A stretch of 64,000 bases of DNA, taken from the NCBI RefSeq assembly GCF_014651715.1, contig NZ_BMXK01000012.1, forward strand, positions 81,852 to 145,851, in the 5' to 3' direction. Position numbers and translations under genes: made by a program. How positions within the stretch are numbered: position 1 is the stretch's first letter; each line of letters opens with the position of its first letter. The notes beneath the pieces were generated by a model. That model was not told the origin of the DNA and searched no databases. It worked only from the letters and a program-made list of their open reading frames with translations. This document shows, piece by piece, positions 8,770 to 20,926 of the stretch. The DNA comes from Zhihengliuella salsuginis (GTDB lineage: Bacteria; Actinomycetota; Actinomycetes; Actinomycetales; Micrococcaceae).

Positions 8770-10683
8770 ATGGCCGACCCACAGAGCTACCGCCCCCGCA
8801 CCCAGGACATCCCCACCCGTCCCGGCGTCTACCGTTTCCGCGATCCGAACGGACGCGTGATCTACGTCGGCAAGGCCAAGAACCTGCGCTCCCGGCTGAG
8901 CTCGTACTTCGTCAGTCCCGGGCAGCTGAACCCGAAGACGCACGCCATGGTCCACACGGCCGCCAGCGTCGAATGGACCGTCGTCGGCAGCGAGCTCGAG
9001 GCCCTGCAGCTCGAGTACACGTGGATCAAGGAGTTCACGCCGCGCTTCAACATCGTCTTCCGCGACGACAAGTCCTACCCCTACCTCGCGATCACGATGG
9101 GGGAGAAGTTCCCCCGCGCCCAGGTCATGCGCGGAGACCGGCGCAAGGACGTGAAGTACTTCGGGCCGTTCTACCCGGCCAAGGCCATCCGGGAGACGCT
9201 CGATACGCTGCTCCGCGTCTTCCCCGTGAGGACGTGCAGCTCGGGTGTCCTGCGCCGGGCTGAGCAGACGGGGCGTCCGTGCCTGCTGGGCTATATCGAC
9301 AAGTGCTCGGCACCCTGCGTGGGCCGCATCAGCGAGGAAGACCACCGGGCCCTGGCCGACGAACTCTGCCAGTTCATGGGCGGCGAGGGGACGAAGTTCA
9401 TCCGCCAGCTCGAGCGGCAGATGGCCGATGCGGCGGCCGGCATGGAGTACGAGAAGGCCGCCCGTCTGCGCGACGACGTCCAGGCGCTCAGGCGCGTCTT
9501 CGAGCGCAACGCCGTCGTCCTGGCCGAGGAGACGGAGGCCGACGTCTTCGCCGTCGCCGAGGACGAGCTGGAAGCCGCGGTGCAGGTGTTCCACGTCCGC
9601 AACGGCCGTATCCGCGGCCAGCGCGGCTGGGTCGTGGAGAAGGTGGAGGATTCGACGCCGGCCGAGTTCGTCGCCCACCTGCTCCAGCAGGTCTACGGCA
9701 ACGACGACGGCGGCGACCGGTTGCCGCGCGAGGTCCTCGTGCCCGTCGAGCCCGACGACGCCCCGAAGCTGGGGGAGTGGCTGGGCTCGCTGCGCGGCTC
9801 CAATGTGAGCCTGCGCGTGCCCAAACGCGGCGAGAAGGCCACGCTCCTGGAGACGGTTCGAGAGAACGCCGAGCAGGCGCTGCGCCTGCACAAGTCCAGG
9901 CGCGCCGGCGACATCACCACGCGCTCGGCGGCCCTTCAGGAGCTGCAGGAGTCCCTGGGGGTCCCGGTGCCGTTGATGCGGATCGAGTGCTTCGACATCT
10001 CGCACGTGTCGGGCACGAACGTGGTCGCCTCGATGGTGGTCGTCGAGGACGGACTGCCCAAGAAGTCTGACTACCGCAAATTCTCGATCACGGGCCAGGC
10101 GGCACGGGACGACACCTCGGCCATGTACGACGTGATCACCCGCCGCTTCAAGCGCTACCTCCAGGAGCAGGAGAACTCCGGCCCCCTCATCTCGGGGGAG
10201 GTCGCGCCGGAGGACGCGACCGAGACCCGGAGGTTCGCGTACCCGCCCGCTCTCGTCGTGGTCGACGGCGGCCCGCCCCAGGTGGCGGCCGCGAGCCGGG
10301 CGCTCGGCGACCTGGGGATCGACGACGTGTACGTCGTGGGCCTCGCCAAGCGCTTGGAGGAGGTCTGGCTTCCCGACGACGAGTTCCCCGTGATCCTGCC
10401 GCGGGCCTCCGAGTCCCTGTACCTGCTGCAGCGGGTTCGCGACGAGGCGCACCGGTTCGCAATCTCCTTCCACCGCAAGAAACGCTCAACATCGATGATG
10501 GAGAGCATTCTCGACGACGTTCCAGGGCTGGGGCCGGCGAAACGCAGCGCGCTGCTGAAGAAGTTCGGCTCCCTCAAGCGCATGCGCGCGGCCGGCCGCG
10601 AGGAACTGCTCGAGGTTCCGGGGGTCGGGCCGGCGCTGGCGGACCACCTGCTGGCGGCGCTGAAATCGGCCGAGGCCGAGTGA
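8770..10683 (+). CDS. uvrC: Excinuclease ABC subunit UvrC
   Basis: Dual-incision nuclease of excision repair, 637 residues. The N-terminal GIY-YIG domain (PGVYRF...[14 protein letters not shown], about residues 18-45) makes the 3' cut. A Cys-containing segment follows ([16 protein letters not shown]...CSAPC). The UVR motif that contacts UvrB is around residues 210-245 ([12 protein letters not shown]). The C-terminal RNase H-like domain for the 5' cut has DISHVSG and VVDGGPPQV, and the tail holds helix-hairpin-helix repeats ([18 protein letters not shown]). ATG 8770 is 20 bases after plsC and begins the family's N terminus. Transcription probably reads through from the HAD-plsC pair. Confidence 0.96.
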   Translation: MADPQSYRPRTQDIPTRPGVYRFRDPNGRVIYVGKAKNLRSRLSSYFVSPGQLNPKTHAMVHTAASVEWTVVGSELEALQLEYTWIKEFTPRFNIVFRDDKSYPYLAITMGEKFPRAQVMRGDRRKDVKYFGPFYPAKAIRETLDTLLRVFPVRTCSSGVLRRAEQTGRPCLLGYIDKCSAPCVGRISEEDHRALADELCQFMGGEGTKFIRQLERQMADAAAGMEYEKAARLRDDVQALRRVFERNAVVLAEETEADVFAVAEDELEAAVQVFHVRNGRIRGQRGWVVEKVEDSTPAEFVAHLLQQVYGNDDGGDRLPREVLVPVEPDDAPKLGEWLGSLRGSNVSLRVPKRGEKATLLETVRENAEQALRLHKSRRAGDITTRSAALQELQESLGVPVPLMRIECFDISHVSGTNVVASMVVVEDGLPKKSDYRKFSITGQAARDDTSAMYDVITRRFKRYLQEQENSGPLISGEVAPEDATETRRFAYPPALVVVDGGPPQVAAASRALGDLGIDDVYVVGLAKRLEEVWLPDDEFPVILPRASESLYLLQRVRDEAHRFAISFHRKKRSTSMMESILDDVPGLGPAKRSALLKKFGSLKRMRAAGREELLEVPGVGPALADHLLAALKSAEAE

Positions 10684-10719
10684 GGCGGCACGAGTCTGAC
10701 GAGGCGGCTCCCACCGGCT

Positions 10720-10725
10720 TAGACT
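10720..10725 (+). promoter_or_regulatory. -10 element of rapZ (leaderless)
   Basis: TAGACT is followed by seven bases and the rapZ ATG at 10733, with no Shine-Dalgarno sequence. A TGACGA at 10697-10702 is a possible -35 with a 17-base spacer. This would start a separate rapZ-yvcK-whiA transcript. Confidence 0.5.
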
Positions 10726-10732
10726 GATCGGT

Positions 10733-11626
10733 ATGGAAAGCCAGTTGGAGACCGTAAAACCGGCAGAGTCGGAGCTGCTGATCATCACCGGGATGTCCGG
10801 TGCGGGCCGCACGACGGTTGCGCACGCGCTCGAGGACCACGGCTGGTACGTGGTCGAGAACCTCCCGCCGCAGTTGCTCCGGCGCCTGACGGAGCTCGAG
10901 ACGCCCGCGACGGCGATCTTCGACAAGCTGGCGGTCGTGATGGACGTGCGCAGCAGCACTTTCAACCCGCAACTCAGCGAGGCCCTGGCGGACCTGACCG
11001 CGGCCGGGGTCCACTACCGCGTGCTGTTCGTCGACGCGGACGACGCCGCGCTGGTCCGCCGCTTCGAGCAGGGCAGGCGTCCCCACCCGCTCCAGGGGGA
11101 GGGGACCATACTCGACGGCCTCCGCGCCGAGCGGGAACTGCTCAGCGAGCTGCGCAACCGGGCCGAGGTCGTTCTCGACACCACCGACCGGAACGTGCAC
11201 AAGCTGTCGACGGAGATCACCCAGCTCTTCAGCGAGGACGGCCCGATCGTCCTGCGCCTGAACGTGATGAGCTTCGGATTCAAGTACGGCCTGCCGGCGG
11301 ACGCCAACTACGTCGCCGACGTCCGCTTCATCCCCAACCCGCACTGGGTCTCCGAACTGCGCCCGAAGACAGGGAAGGACAAGGAGGTCCAGGACTTCGT
11401 GTTCTCAGCGGAGGGCACCCAGGACTTCATCGGTTCGTACCTGGAGGCCCTCAAACCCGTCCTCGAGGGGTACCGCCGCGAGAACAAGCACTACGCCACC
11501 ATTGCGATCGGCTGCACCGGAGGCAAGCACCGATCCGTCGCGGTCTCCGAAGAGCTCGCGCACCGGCTGGACCAGCTGCCCAGCGTGACGGTCAACGTCA
11601 GCCATCGTGATCTCGGGCGGGAGTAG
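10733..11626 (+). CDS. rapZ: RNase adapter RapZ / nucleotide-binding protein
   Basis: P-loop protein of the RapZ (YvcJ) family, 297 residues. In E. coli RapZ guides RNase E to the small RNA GlmZ and so controls amino-sugar synthesis; in Gram-positive bacteria the homologue binds and hydrolyses nucleotides but its RNA role is unclear. Walker A is GMSGAGRTT (about residues 19-27), with Arg in place of the common Lys. VENLPPQLL and FVDADDAALVRRFEQGRRPHPL are typical blocks, and the C-terminal domain has the GCTGGKHRSV signature. It is three bases from yvcK, and the rapZ-yvcK-whiA order is conserved in Gram-positive bacteria. Confidence 0.93.
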   Translation: MESQLETVKPAESELLIITGMSGAGRTTVAHALEDHGWYVVENLPPQLLRRLTELETPATAIFDKLAVVMDVRSSTFNPQLSEALADLTAAGVHYRVLFVDADDAALVRRFEQGRRPHPLQGEGTILDGLRAERELLSELRNRAEVVLDTTDRNVHKLSTEITQLFSEDGPIVLRLNVMSFGFKYGLPADANYVADVRFIPNPHWVSELRPKTGKDKEVQDFVFSAEGTQDFIGSYLEALKPVLEGYRRENKHYATIAIGCTGGKHRSVAVSEELAHRLDQLPSVTVNVSHRDLGRE

Positions 11627-11629
11627 CCG

Positions 11630-12679
11630 ATGTCCTTCGTGACGGGTCAGATCCCGCTCGTACCGCCCCGTGCGGCCGACAGCCCCGGCGAACGGATCAA
11701 GGTGGCCGCCCTCGGGGGAGGGCACGGGCTCTCCGCCTCGTTGGCCGCGCTGCGCCGGCTGACCCCGGACATCACCGCCATCGTCACGGTTGCGGACGAC
11801 GGCGGCTCCTCCGGCCGCCTGCGCGCCGAGTACGACGTGCTGCCCCCGGGCGATCTGCGGATGGCGCTGGCGGCGCTCTGCGACGATTCCGACTGGGGGC
11901 GCACCTGGCGCGATGTGATGCAGCACCGCTTCCAGGGGACCGGGCCGGTTCCGAGCTCGCTGGAGAACCACGCTCTCGGGAATCTGCTGATCGTGACCCT
12001 CTGGGAACTGCTGGGGAACCCGGTCGACGGCCTCAAATGGGCGGGAGCCCTGCTGGGCGCCCGGGGTACTGTCCTGCCCATGAGCACGACGCCGCTGACG
12101 ATTCGGGGGTCCGTCCTGGACGAGGTCGAGGGAGACGGCCTGACGGTGCGCCAGGTGGACGGCCAGGCGAATCTCGCACACGCCTCCCGCATCGGCGCCA
12201 TCCAGTCGGTCTCGATCGAGCCCTCCGATGCTCCCGCATGCCGCGAAGCGGTCGAGGCCATCGAGCTGTCCGACTGGGTCATCCTCGGACCCGGATCGTG
12301 GTACACCTCGGTGCTTCCCCACGTTCTGCTGCCGGAGCTGCGCCGGGCCCTCGAGGCGACGCCGGCGAATCGCCTGCTGACCATGAATTTGCGCACACAG
12401 ACGCGGGAGACGCCCGGCATGTCGGCGGCCGATCACCTCAAGGTGTTCCACCGCTACGCCCCTGATCTGCGCATAGACGCGGTGCTGGTCGACCCGTCGG
12501 TCGTCGAGGACATGGACGAGTTCCGTGCTGCAGCCTCGCGGCTCGGGGCGACCTGCTTCTTCGATAAGGTGGGTGCCGCGACAGGTCGCGCGGTGCATTC
12601 ACCGCTGCGCCTTGCAAATGCTTACCACGACGTCTTCACGTCGTTCTGTAGTCGAGACACCGGCAGTGAGGAATCCTGA
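11630..12679 (+). CDS. yvcK: YvcK/CofD-like gluconeogenesis factor
   Basis: Member of the CofD/YvcK family, 349 residues. In Bacillus and mycobacteria (CuvA) it binds UDP-GlcNAc and is needed for growth on gluconeogenic carbon and for normal cell shape. The nucleotide-sugar-binding N terminus reads [20 protein letters not shown], followed by [13 protein letters not shown] and [12 protein letters not shown], all characteristic. It is not CofD itself, since the F420-specific context is absent and the gene sits between rapZ and whiA. The whiA start follows after two bases, so the three genes are one operon. Confidence 0.92.
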   Translation: MSFVTGQIPLVPPRAADSPGERIKVAALGGGHGLSASLAALRRLTPDITAIVTVADDGGSSGRLRAEYDVLPPGDLRMALAALCDDSDWGRTWRDVMQHRFQGTGPVPSSLENHALGNLLIVTLWELLGNPVDGLKWAGALLGARGTVLPMSTTPLTIRGSVLDEVEGDGLTVRQVDGQANLAHASRIGAIQSVSIEPSDAPACREAVEAIELSDWVILGPGSWYTSVLPHVLLPELRRALEATPANRLLTMNLRTQTRETPGMSAADHLKVFHRYAPDLRIDAVLVDPSVVEDMDEFRAAASRLGATCFFDKVGAATGRAVHSPLRLANAYHDVFTSFCSRDTGSEES

Positions 12680-12681
12680 AC

Positions 12682-13662
12682 ATGGCATTGACCGCATCGG
12701 TCAAGGACGAGCTGGCACGGCTCGATATCAAGAAGTCCTCGGAACGCAAGGCCGAGGTGTCTTCCACGTTGCGCTTTGCCGGGGGCCTGCACATCATCTC
12801 CGGGCGCATCGTCATCGAAGCCGAGCTGGATCTTGCTGCTTCGGCTCGGCGCCTCCGCCAGAACATCGCCGAGGTCTACGGCCACCAGGCGGAGATCATC
12901 GTGGTCTCCGGCGGCGGCCTGCGGCGGGGCAACCGCTATGTGGTGCGCGTCGTCCGGGAGGGCGAGGCCCTCGCGCGCCAGACCGGCTTGCTCGACGGCC
13001 GCGGCCGTCCGGTGCGGGGCCTGCCGTCCGTCATCGTGAACGGATCCGCGGCGGATGCCGAAGCCGTCTGGCGCGGGGCCTTCCTCGCGCACGGTTCGCT
13101 GACGGAGCCGGGCCGCTCCTCGGCACTGGAGATCACCTGCCCCGGCCCCGAGGCGGCACTTGCCCTCGTGGGCGCCGCCCGCCGGCTGGGGATCGTCGCC
13201 AAGGCGCGCGAGGTCCGCGGCGTCGACCGCGTCGTCATCCGGGACGGCGACGCCATCGCGGCGCTGCTCACCCGCACGGGAGCGCACGAGACGCTGCTGA
13301 CCTGGGAGGAGCGGCGGATGCGCAAGGAGGTCCGGGCGACCGCCAACCGCCTGGCCAACTTCGACGATGCGAACCTCCGCCGTTCGGCCCAGGCGGCCGT
13401 CGCAGCGGGGGCGCGCGTCGAGCGCGCGCTGGAGATCCTCGACGACGACGTACCCGAGCATCTGCGGTATGCGGGGTCCCTGCGCGTTGCCCACAAGCAG
13501 GCCAGCCTCGACGAGCTGGGGCGTCTGGCCGATCCGCCGATGACGAAGGACGCGATCGCCGGCCGGATTCGGCGGCTTCTGGCCATGGCGGACAAACGCG
13601 CCGTGGAACTCGGGATACCGGGTACCGAAGACAGCGTCACAGCCGATATGTTGGAGAACTGA
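12682..13662 (+). CDS. whiA: Sporulation/division regulator WhiA
   Basis: DNA-binding protein of 326 residues combining a LAGLIDADG-homing-endonuclease-like N-terminal domain (without nuclease residues) and a C-terminal helix-turn-helix. In Streptomyces it works with WhiB to switch on division genes; in non-sporulating relatives it influences division and chromosome segregation. Characteristic blocks include [10 protein letters not shown] at the start, CCHKAE-type region replaced by [34 protein letters not shown] and the HTH in [25 protein letters not shown]. It is the last gene of the rapZ operon; sodA follows after 108 bases. Confidence 0.94.
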   Translation: MALTASVKDELARLDIKKSSERKAEVSSTLRFAGGLHIISGRIVIEAELDLAASARRLRQNIAEVYGHQAEIIVVSGGGLRRGNRYVVRVVREGEALARQTGLLDGRGRPVRGLPSVIVNGSAADAEAVWRGAFLAHGSLTEPGRSSALEITCPGPEAALALVGAARRLGIVAKAREVRGVDRVVIRDGDAIAALLTRTGAHETLLTWEERRMRKEVRATANRLANFDDANLRRSAQAAVAAGARVERALEILDDDVPEHLRYAGSLRVAHKQASLDELGRLADPPMTKDAIAGRIRRLLAMADKRAVELGIPGTEDSVTADMLEN

Positions 13663-13732
13663 GGGCGGAAGCTCGTCGTGCACGCGGGGAGTCCATCCTC
13701 CAGGCATCGCATCACGCAGGAATCGACCACCT

Positions 13733-13755
13733 CCCGGGTGCTTCGGGCACCCGGG
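13733..13755. other. Stem-loop directly upstream of the sodA ribosome binding site
   Basis: A perfect 9-bp stem, CCCGGGTGC with GCACCCGGG, closes a five-base TTCGG loop. It ends six bases before GGAGGAG (13761-13767), the sodA Shine-Dalgarno sequence, and 78 bases after whiA begins its 3' flank. It may terminate whiA transcripts, attenuate sodA, or protect the sodA mRNA 5' end. Confidence 0.6.
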
Positions 13756-13770
13756 GAAATGGAGGAGACC

Positions 13771-14397
13771 ATGTCTCAGTACGTACTGCCCGAGCTGAAC
13801 TACGATTACGCGGCGCTGGAGCCGAGCATCTCCGCTCGGATCATGGAGCTGCACCACTCGAAGCACCACGCGACGTACGTCGCCGGTGCCAACACTGCAC
13901 TGGAGCAGCTGGCCGAGGCGCGTGAGAAGGGCGAGTTCGGTGCGATTCCGAAGCTCTCCAAGGATCTGGCGTTCCACCTGGGTGGCCACACGAACCACTC
14001 GATCTTCTGGCAGAACCTCTCGCCCGAGGGCGGGGACAAGCCGGAGGGCGAGCTGGCGGCCGCGATCGACGACGCGTTCGGCTCGTTCGACGCGTTCCGG
14101 GGCCACTTCACCGCGGCTGCGATGAGCCTGCAGGGTTCGGGCTGGGCGCTGCTGTCGTTCGAGGGCCTGGGCGGGAACCTGGTGATCGAGCAGCTCTACG
14201 ATCAGCAGGGCAATGTGCCGGTGGCGTCGACGCCGCTGCTGATGCTGGACATGTGGGAGCACGCGTTCTACCTGGATTACGTGAACGTGAAGGCCGACTA
14301 CGTGAAGGCGTTCTGGAACATCGTGAACTGGTCCGATGTGTCCAAGCGGTTCGAGGCGGCCCGTGCCGGCGCCAAGGGCCTGATCACCCCGGCCTAG
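13771..14397 (+). CDS. sodA: Superoxide dismutase, Fe/Mn type
   Basis: Converts superoxide to peroxide and oxygen; 208 residues, cytoplasmic, no signal peptide. All four metal ligands are in place: His28 (MELHHSKHH), His76 (HTNHSIFW), Asp160 and His164 ([11 protein letters not shown]). The Mn form is likely from the [10 protein letters not shown] and [11 protein letters not shown] blocks, but Fe or cambialistic use cannot be ruled out from sequence. ATG 13771 has a strong GGAGGAG eight bases upstream. A long stem-loop terminator follows. It stands between the whiA operon and gap as a single-gene unit. Confidence 0.96.
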   Translation: MSQYVLPELNYDYAALEPSISARIMELHHSKHHATYVAGANTALEQLAEAREKGEFGAIPKLSKDLAFHLGGHTNHSIFWQNLSPEGGDKPEGELAAAIDDAFGSFDAFRGHFTAAAMSLQGSGWALLSFEGLGGNLVIEQLYDQQGNVPVASTPLLMLDMWEHAFYLDYVNVKADYVKAFWNIVNWSDVSKRFEAARAGAKGLITPA

Positions 14398-14454
14398 GGG
14401 TCGGTGGTTGTTCTCCTGCCGGCGGGTTCGTGCCGGTGGCGGGGGAGTTGTGGA

Positions 14455-14496
14455 GGGCGGTCGCGTCCCGGGGAACGTCCCGGGACGCGGCCGCCC
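14455..14496 (+). terminator. Terminator of sodA
   Basis: An 18-bp stem with a single G-U wobble (14455-14472 with 14479-14496) and a six-base loop GAACGT, followed by TTTCC. It lies 57 bases after the sodA stop. Confidence 0.8.
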
Positions 14497-15921
<1,425 letters not shown>

Positions 15922-15938
15922 TCGGATAGCCTTCTCAT

Positions 15939-17168
<1,230 letters not shown>

Positions 17169-17169
17169 C

Positions 17170-17985
17170 ATGACAACGAGCAAGAACGGCGAGTTCGTTC
17201 GCCGCCCACTGATCGCGGGCAACTGGAAGATGAACATGGACCACGTCCAGGGCATCACCCTCCTCCAGAAACTCGCGTGGACCCTGGATGACGCGAATCA
17301 CGACCACAGCCGGGTCGAGGTAGCGGTCTTCCCGCCGTTCACCGACCTCCGCGGCGTGCAGACGCTGGTGGCCGGCGACGACCTCGACGTCGTCTACGGG
17401 GCTCAGGACCTCTCGCAGTACGATTCCGGCGCCTACACGGGCGACATCTCGGGTCAGTTCCTGAACAAGCTCGGCTGCCGCTACGTCCTCGTCGGACACT
17501 CCGAGCGCCGCAGCGTCCACCAGGAATCCGACGAGACCCTGCGTGCCAAGGTCGAGGCCGCCTACCGTCACGATCTCGTCCCGGTGCTCTGCGTCGGCGA
17601 GGGCCTCGACGTCCGCCAGGCGGGACGCCACGTCGAGCACACGCTGGACCAGCTGCGAGCCGACCTCGAAGGGCTGGACGCCGCAAAGGTGTCCACGCTC
17701 GTCGTCGCCTACGAACCGGTGTGGGCGATCGGCACGGGAGAGGTTGCCGGCCCCGGGGACGCGCAGGAGATGTGCGCCGCGATCCGTGCCGAACTCGTCA
17801 AGCTCTACGACGAGGGGACGGCCGAGAAGGTCCGCCTGCTCTACGGCGGGTCGGTGAAGGGCCAGAACGCGGCCGCCATCCTGCGCGAACGCGACGTGGA
17901 CGGCGTGCTCGTCGGAGGAGCAAGCCTCGACGTGGGTGAGTTTGCTAGCATTGTCAGGTTCGAGAACCACCTGGTGACCGACTAG
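17170..17985 (+). CDS. tpiA: Triosephosphate isomerase
   Basis: Interconverts dihydroxyacetone phosphate and glyceraldehyde 3-phosphate. The 271-residue TIM barrel carries the active-site Lys20 (GNWKMN), His110 (GHSERR) and Glu182 ([11 protein letters not shown]), plus the phosphate-binding [11 protein letters not shown] near the C terminus. The start ATG 17170 adds about ten residues to the minimal barrel, common in actinobacteria. It follows pgk by one base. An unusually AT-rich patch near its 3' end (17941-17955) contains TAGCAT and could hold a promoter for secG. Confidence 0.97.
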   Translation: MTTSKNGEFVRRPLIAGNWKMNMDHVQGITLLQKLAWTLDDANHDHSRVEVAVFPPFTDLRGVQTLVAGDDLDVVYGAQDLSQYDSGAYTGDISGQFLNKLGCRYVLVGHSERRSVHQESDETLRAKVEAAYRHDLVPVLCVGEGLDVRQAGRHVEHTLDQLRADLEGLDAAKVSTLVVAYEPVWAIGTGEVAGPGDAQEMCAAIRAELVKLYDEGTAEKVRLLYGGSVKGQNAAAILRERDVDGVLVGGASLDVGEFASIVRFENHLVTD

Positions 17986-18018
17986 TCGTTTGCAAGCGAC
18001 GCATACTGAAAGGCCGAC

Positions 18019-18270
18019 GTGGACGTACTGAAGATCATCCTGCAGGTGCTGCTGGGCATTACAAGCCTGCTGCTCATCATGCTCGTGCTGCTGCACAAGG
18101 GGCGTGGCGGCGGCATGTCCGACATGTTCGGCGGCGGCATGACCAGCAACCTGAGCGCCTCCGGCGTGGCTGAGCGAAATCTGAACCGCATCACGGTCGC
18201 CATGGGCATCTCCTGGGGCGTCATCATCATCACTCTCGGTCTGATCATGCGTTTCAACGTCGAGGCCTGA
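18019..18270 (+). CDS. secG: Preprotein translocase subunit SecG
   Basis: Small integral membrane part of the SecYEG channel, 83 residues. Two hydrophobic segments (about residues 4-25 and 60-78) flank a Gly/Met-rich cytosolic loop (KGRGGGMSDMFGGGMTSN), the family hallmark. GTG 18019 is preceded by GAAAGG. It is the last gene of the glycolytic operon, 33 bases after tpiA, a position shared with other actinobacteria. Confidence 0.94.
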   Translation: MDVLKIILQVLLGITSLLLIMLVLLHKGRGGGMSDMFGGGMTSNLSASGVAERNLNRITVAMGISWGVIIITLGLIMRFNVEA

Positions 18271-18292
18271 CGGCCCGACGCAGGCAGCAATA

Positions 18293-18336
18293 CACAAGGG
18301 GCGGCCCCCACCGGAAGGTGGGGGCCGCCCCTTGTG
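18293..18336. terminator. Bidirectional terminator between secG and opcA
   Basis: A perfect 20-bp stem (18293-18312 with 18317-18336) and a GGAA tetraloop. It lies between the convergent secG and opcA genes and can end transcripts from both sides. Confidence 0.85.
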
Positions 18337-18363
18337 CGTTCAGCGGAACCGTGCTCGGAGCCG

Positions 18364-19305
18364 CTACCGCTCGGAGGAGGTCACGCTGCGGAGGTTCGTC
18401 CGCGACAAGCCCACGGAGATGACTTCGCCGAAGACCTCGTCGGGGTCCAGACGGCGCAGCTCCTCGGCGAGGCAGTCCGAGAGCGGGCGACGTGCCATGG
18501 AGATCCGCTGGACCGGCTGGTCCTGCTGGTAGAGCTCGGCCACGTGCCCGTGCGGACGTGTCAGGACGACATCCCCGTCGGGGCGCGTCAGGCGGACGCT
18601 CCTCACCCCGGTCCCGGGCGTGGTGGAGGCGATGGTGACGGGCACGTTCAGGGCCAGTGTGAGCCACGCGGCGAGGAGGTCCGTACTGGATGAATCGCTG
18701 GCACCCTTGACCGTCACTGCGGAGATGGTGGCGGGATCCACCTGGTCGAGAACCGAGGCGAGCTGGGCCCTCCACAGGGTGATGCGCGTCCAGGCCAGAT
18801 CCGTGTCACCGGCCGCGTACTGGCTCGCAATACGCTCCAGGGCCGCACGTGGCGCGGCCTCCGCCTGCGAGTCGGTGATGCGTCGATGCGCGATCCTGCC
18901 GATCGGCGTCCTGCTCGCATTCTCCGGCACTCCGTGCGGCCACCAGGCCACGATCGGCGCATCGGGGAGGAGCAGTCCGGCCACGAGGGCCTCGTTGGTG
19001 GCCGCGAGCTCGCCCTGGCCTTTCAACACGATGACCTCGGAGGCACCCGCGTCGCCGCCGACGCGGATCTGGGCGTCGAGACGCGTGTCCTGCGCCGAGG
19101 AGCCCTCGACGAAGACGATGATCCGGCAGGGGTGCTCCCGGCTCGCCAGGTTGGCCGCTTCAATCGCCGGCTCTTCGAAGCCCTCGGTCGTCAGCACGAC
19201 GAGTGTGAGCACCCGGCTGAGTGCGACGACGCCGCCCGCCTCGCGCAGCTTCTGCAGCTCCTTGGCCACCTTCGAGGTGGTGGTCTGTTCAAGATCGACG
19301 ATCAT
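18364..19305 (-). CDS. opcA: Glucose-6-phosphate dehydrogenase assembly protein OpcA
   Basis: Partner that activates glucose-6-phosphate dehydrogenase, first described in cyanobacteria and found across actinobacteria next to zwf. From ATG 19305 it has 313 residues and starts MIVDLEQTTTSKVAKEL, the family's N terminus. The ATG overlaps the zwf stop as ATGA, so the pair is translationally coupled; GTG 19317 would add four residues. Conserved blocks include ALSRVLTLVV, HPCRIIVFVEG, ADAPIVAWWPHG-like LPDAPIVAWWPHG and the Arg-rich HRRITDSQ. No catalytic motif is expected. The 6-phosphogluconolactonase gene that commonly follows opcA is absent. Confidence 0.92.
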   Translation of the reverse strand: MIVDLEQTTTSKVAKELQKLREAGGVVALSRVLTLVVLTTEGFEEPAIEAANLASREHPCRIIVFVEGSSAQDTRLDAQIRVGGDAGASEVIVLKGQGELAATNEALVAGLLLPDAPIVAWWPHGVPENASRTPIGRIAHRRITDSQAEAAPRAALERIASQYAAGDTDLAWTRITLWRAQLASVLDQVDPATISAVTVKGASDSSSTDLLAAWLTLALNVPVTIASTTPGTGVRSVRLTRPDGDVVLTRPHGHVAELYQQDQPVQRISMARRPLSDCLAEELRRLDPDEVFGEVISVGLSRTNLRSVTSSER

Positions 19306-20849
19306 GGGCGACGCCACGTCCTTCCGTCACGGGCCATCAGTTCATCTGCGCCGGCCGGCCCCCAGCTGCCCGGTTCGTAGGGCTCGGGTTGTGCGTCGAG
19401 CCCGGCCCAGTGGTCCTCGAACGGGTCGAGGATCTTCCAGGAGAGCTCGACCTCCTCATGACGGGGGAACAGCGGTGGCTCGCCCAGCAGGACATCGAGG
19501 ATGAGTCGCTCGTAGGCCTCGGGACTGGACTCCGTGAACGAATGACCGTACCCGAAGTCCATCGTCACGTCGCGGACCTCCATCTGCGTGCCGGGGACCT
19601 TGGAGCCGAAGCGGATCGTGGCCCCCTCGTCGGGCTGGACGCGGATCACGACCGCGTTCTGACCGATGCTCGCCTCGTTGTTGTCCCGGAAGAGCATGTT
19701 CGGCGCCCGCTTGAAGACCACGGCGATCTCGGTGACGCGGCGTCCGAGCCGCTTGCCGGCACGGAGATAGAAGGGGACACCGGCCCAGCGGCGGGTCTTG
19801 ATGTCCAGGCGGATCGCCGCGTAGGTCTCCGTCTTCGAGTCTGGGTTGAAGCCCTCCTCGTCGAGGAACCCGACAACGTCCTCGCCACCCTGCCAGCCAC
19901 TCGTGTACTGACCACGCGCCGACGCTGTGGAGAGGTCCTCCGGCAGGTCGACGGCCGCGAGCACCTTCTCCTTCTCCGCACGCAGGTGGTCGGCATCGAA
20001 GCTGATGGGCTCCTCCATCGCTGTGAGGGCCAGCAGCTGCAGGAGGTGGTTCTGGATCACGTCACGGGCCGCTCCGACGCCGTCGTAGTAGCTCGCGCGA
20101 CCGCCGATGCCGATGTCCTCGGCCATCGTGATCTGGACGTGGTCCACGTGGTTGGCGTTCCACAACGGCTCGAAGAGCTGGTTGGCGAAGCGCAGGGCCA
20201 GGAGGTTCTGGACCGTTTCCTTGCCCAGGTAGTGGTCGATGCGGAAGACCGAGTCCGGCGGGAAGACCTTCTCCACGATCGCGTTCAACTCGCGAGCCGA
20301 AGCGAGGTTGTGGCCGAAGGGCTTCTCGATGACGACGCGGCGCCATGCCTCGGTGTCCTGCTCGACCGATTCCTTCGTCGCCAGGCCGTGGCGGGAGAGC
20401 TGTTCGCAGACCTGCTCGAACGAGTTCGGGGGAATGGAGAGGTAGAACGCGTGGTTCCCGCGGGTGCCGCGCGACCGCTCGAGTTCCTGCAGGGTCTCGC
20501 CGAGCTGGATGAACGCGTCGTCGTCGCCGAAACCGCCCGTGACGAAGCGGAAGCCGGAGGACAGCTGCTGCCACACGGTCTCGTCGAACTCGGTACGCGC
20601 ATTGGACTCGACCCAGGAGCGGACCTCCTGGACGAACTGCTCGTTGGTCCAGTCGCGCCGACCGAACCCGACGACGGCGAAGCTCGGCGGAAGCAGACCA
20701 CGGTTCGCAAGGTCGTACACGGCCGGGAGGAGTTTCTTGCGCGCCAGGTCGCCCGTCACGCCGAAGAAGACGAGCGCCGACGGGCCGGCGATGCGGTTCA
20801 GTCGGCGATCGCGTCGGTCACGCAGTGGGTTTTGCGTGCTGTATGCCAT
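19302..20849 (-). CDS. zwf: Glucose-6-phosphate 1-dehydrogenase
   Basis: First enzyme of the oxidative pentose-phosphate branch, 515 residues. The NADP-binding fingerprint is FGVTGDLARKKLLPAVYDL (about 33-51) and the substrate-binding active-site motif is RIDHYLGKE with its catalytic His nearby. Length and order of blocks are normal. ATG 20849 is preceded on its strand by GGAAAG, which itself directly follows a 14-bp stem-loop (20862-20900). It is fourth in tkt-tal-pgi-zwf-opcA and overlaps opcA by four bases. Confidence 0.97.
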   Translation of the reverse strand: MAYSTQNPLRDRRDRRLNRIAGPSALVFFGVTGDLARKKLLPAVYDLANRGLLPPSFAVVGFGRRDWTNEQFVQEVRSWVESNARTEFDETVWQQLSSGFRFVTGGFGDDDAFIQLGETLQELERSRGTRGNHAFYLSIPPNSFEQVCEQLSRHGLATKESVEQDTEAWRRVVIEKPFGHNLASARELNAIVEKVFPPDSVFRIDHYLGKETVQNLLALRFANQLFEPLWNANHVDHVQITMAEDIGIGGRASYYDGVGAARDVIQNHLLQLLALTAMEEPISFDADHLRAEKEKVLAAVDLPEDLSTASARGQYTSGWQGGEDVVGFLDEEGFNPDSKTETYAAIRLDIKTRRWAGVPFYLRAGKRLGRRVTEIAVVFKRAPNMLFRDNNEASIGQNAVVIRVQPDEGATIRFGSKVPGTQMEVRDVTMDFGYGHSFTESSPEAYERLILDVLLGEPPLFPRHEEVELSWKILDPFEDHWAGLDAQPEPYEPGSWGPAGADELMARDGRTWRRP

Positions 20850-20861
20850 GAAGTGCTTTCC

Positions 20862-20900
20862 TGACGGAGGCGGGCCCCGCAGTGGCGCCCGCCTCCGTCA
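20862..20900 (-). terminator. Stem-loop between pgi and zwf, abutting the zwf ribosome binding site
   Basis: A perfect 14-bp stem (20862-20875 with 20887-20900) with an 11-base loop. On the minus strand it follows pgi by 26 bases and its descending arm ends next to GGAAAG, the zwf Shine-Dalgarno sequence. It could be a partial terminator that lowers zwf-opcA expression relative to pgi, or an mRNA processing or stability element. Confidence 0.6.
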
Positions 20901-20926
20901 TATGTGAAAGGGAGGATGTACCCGGA

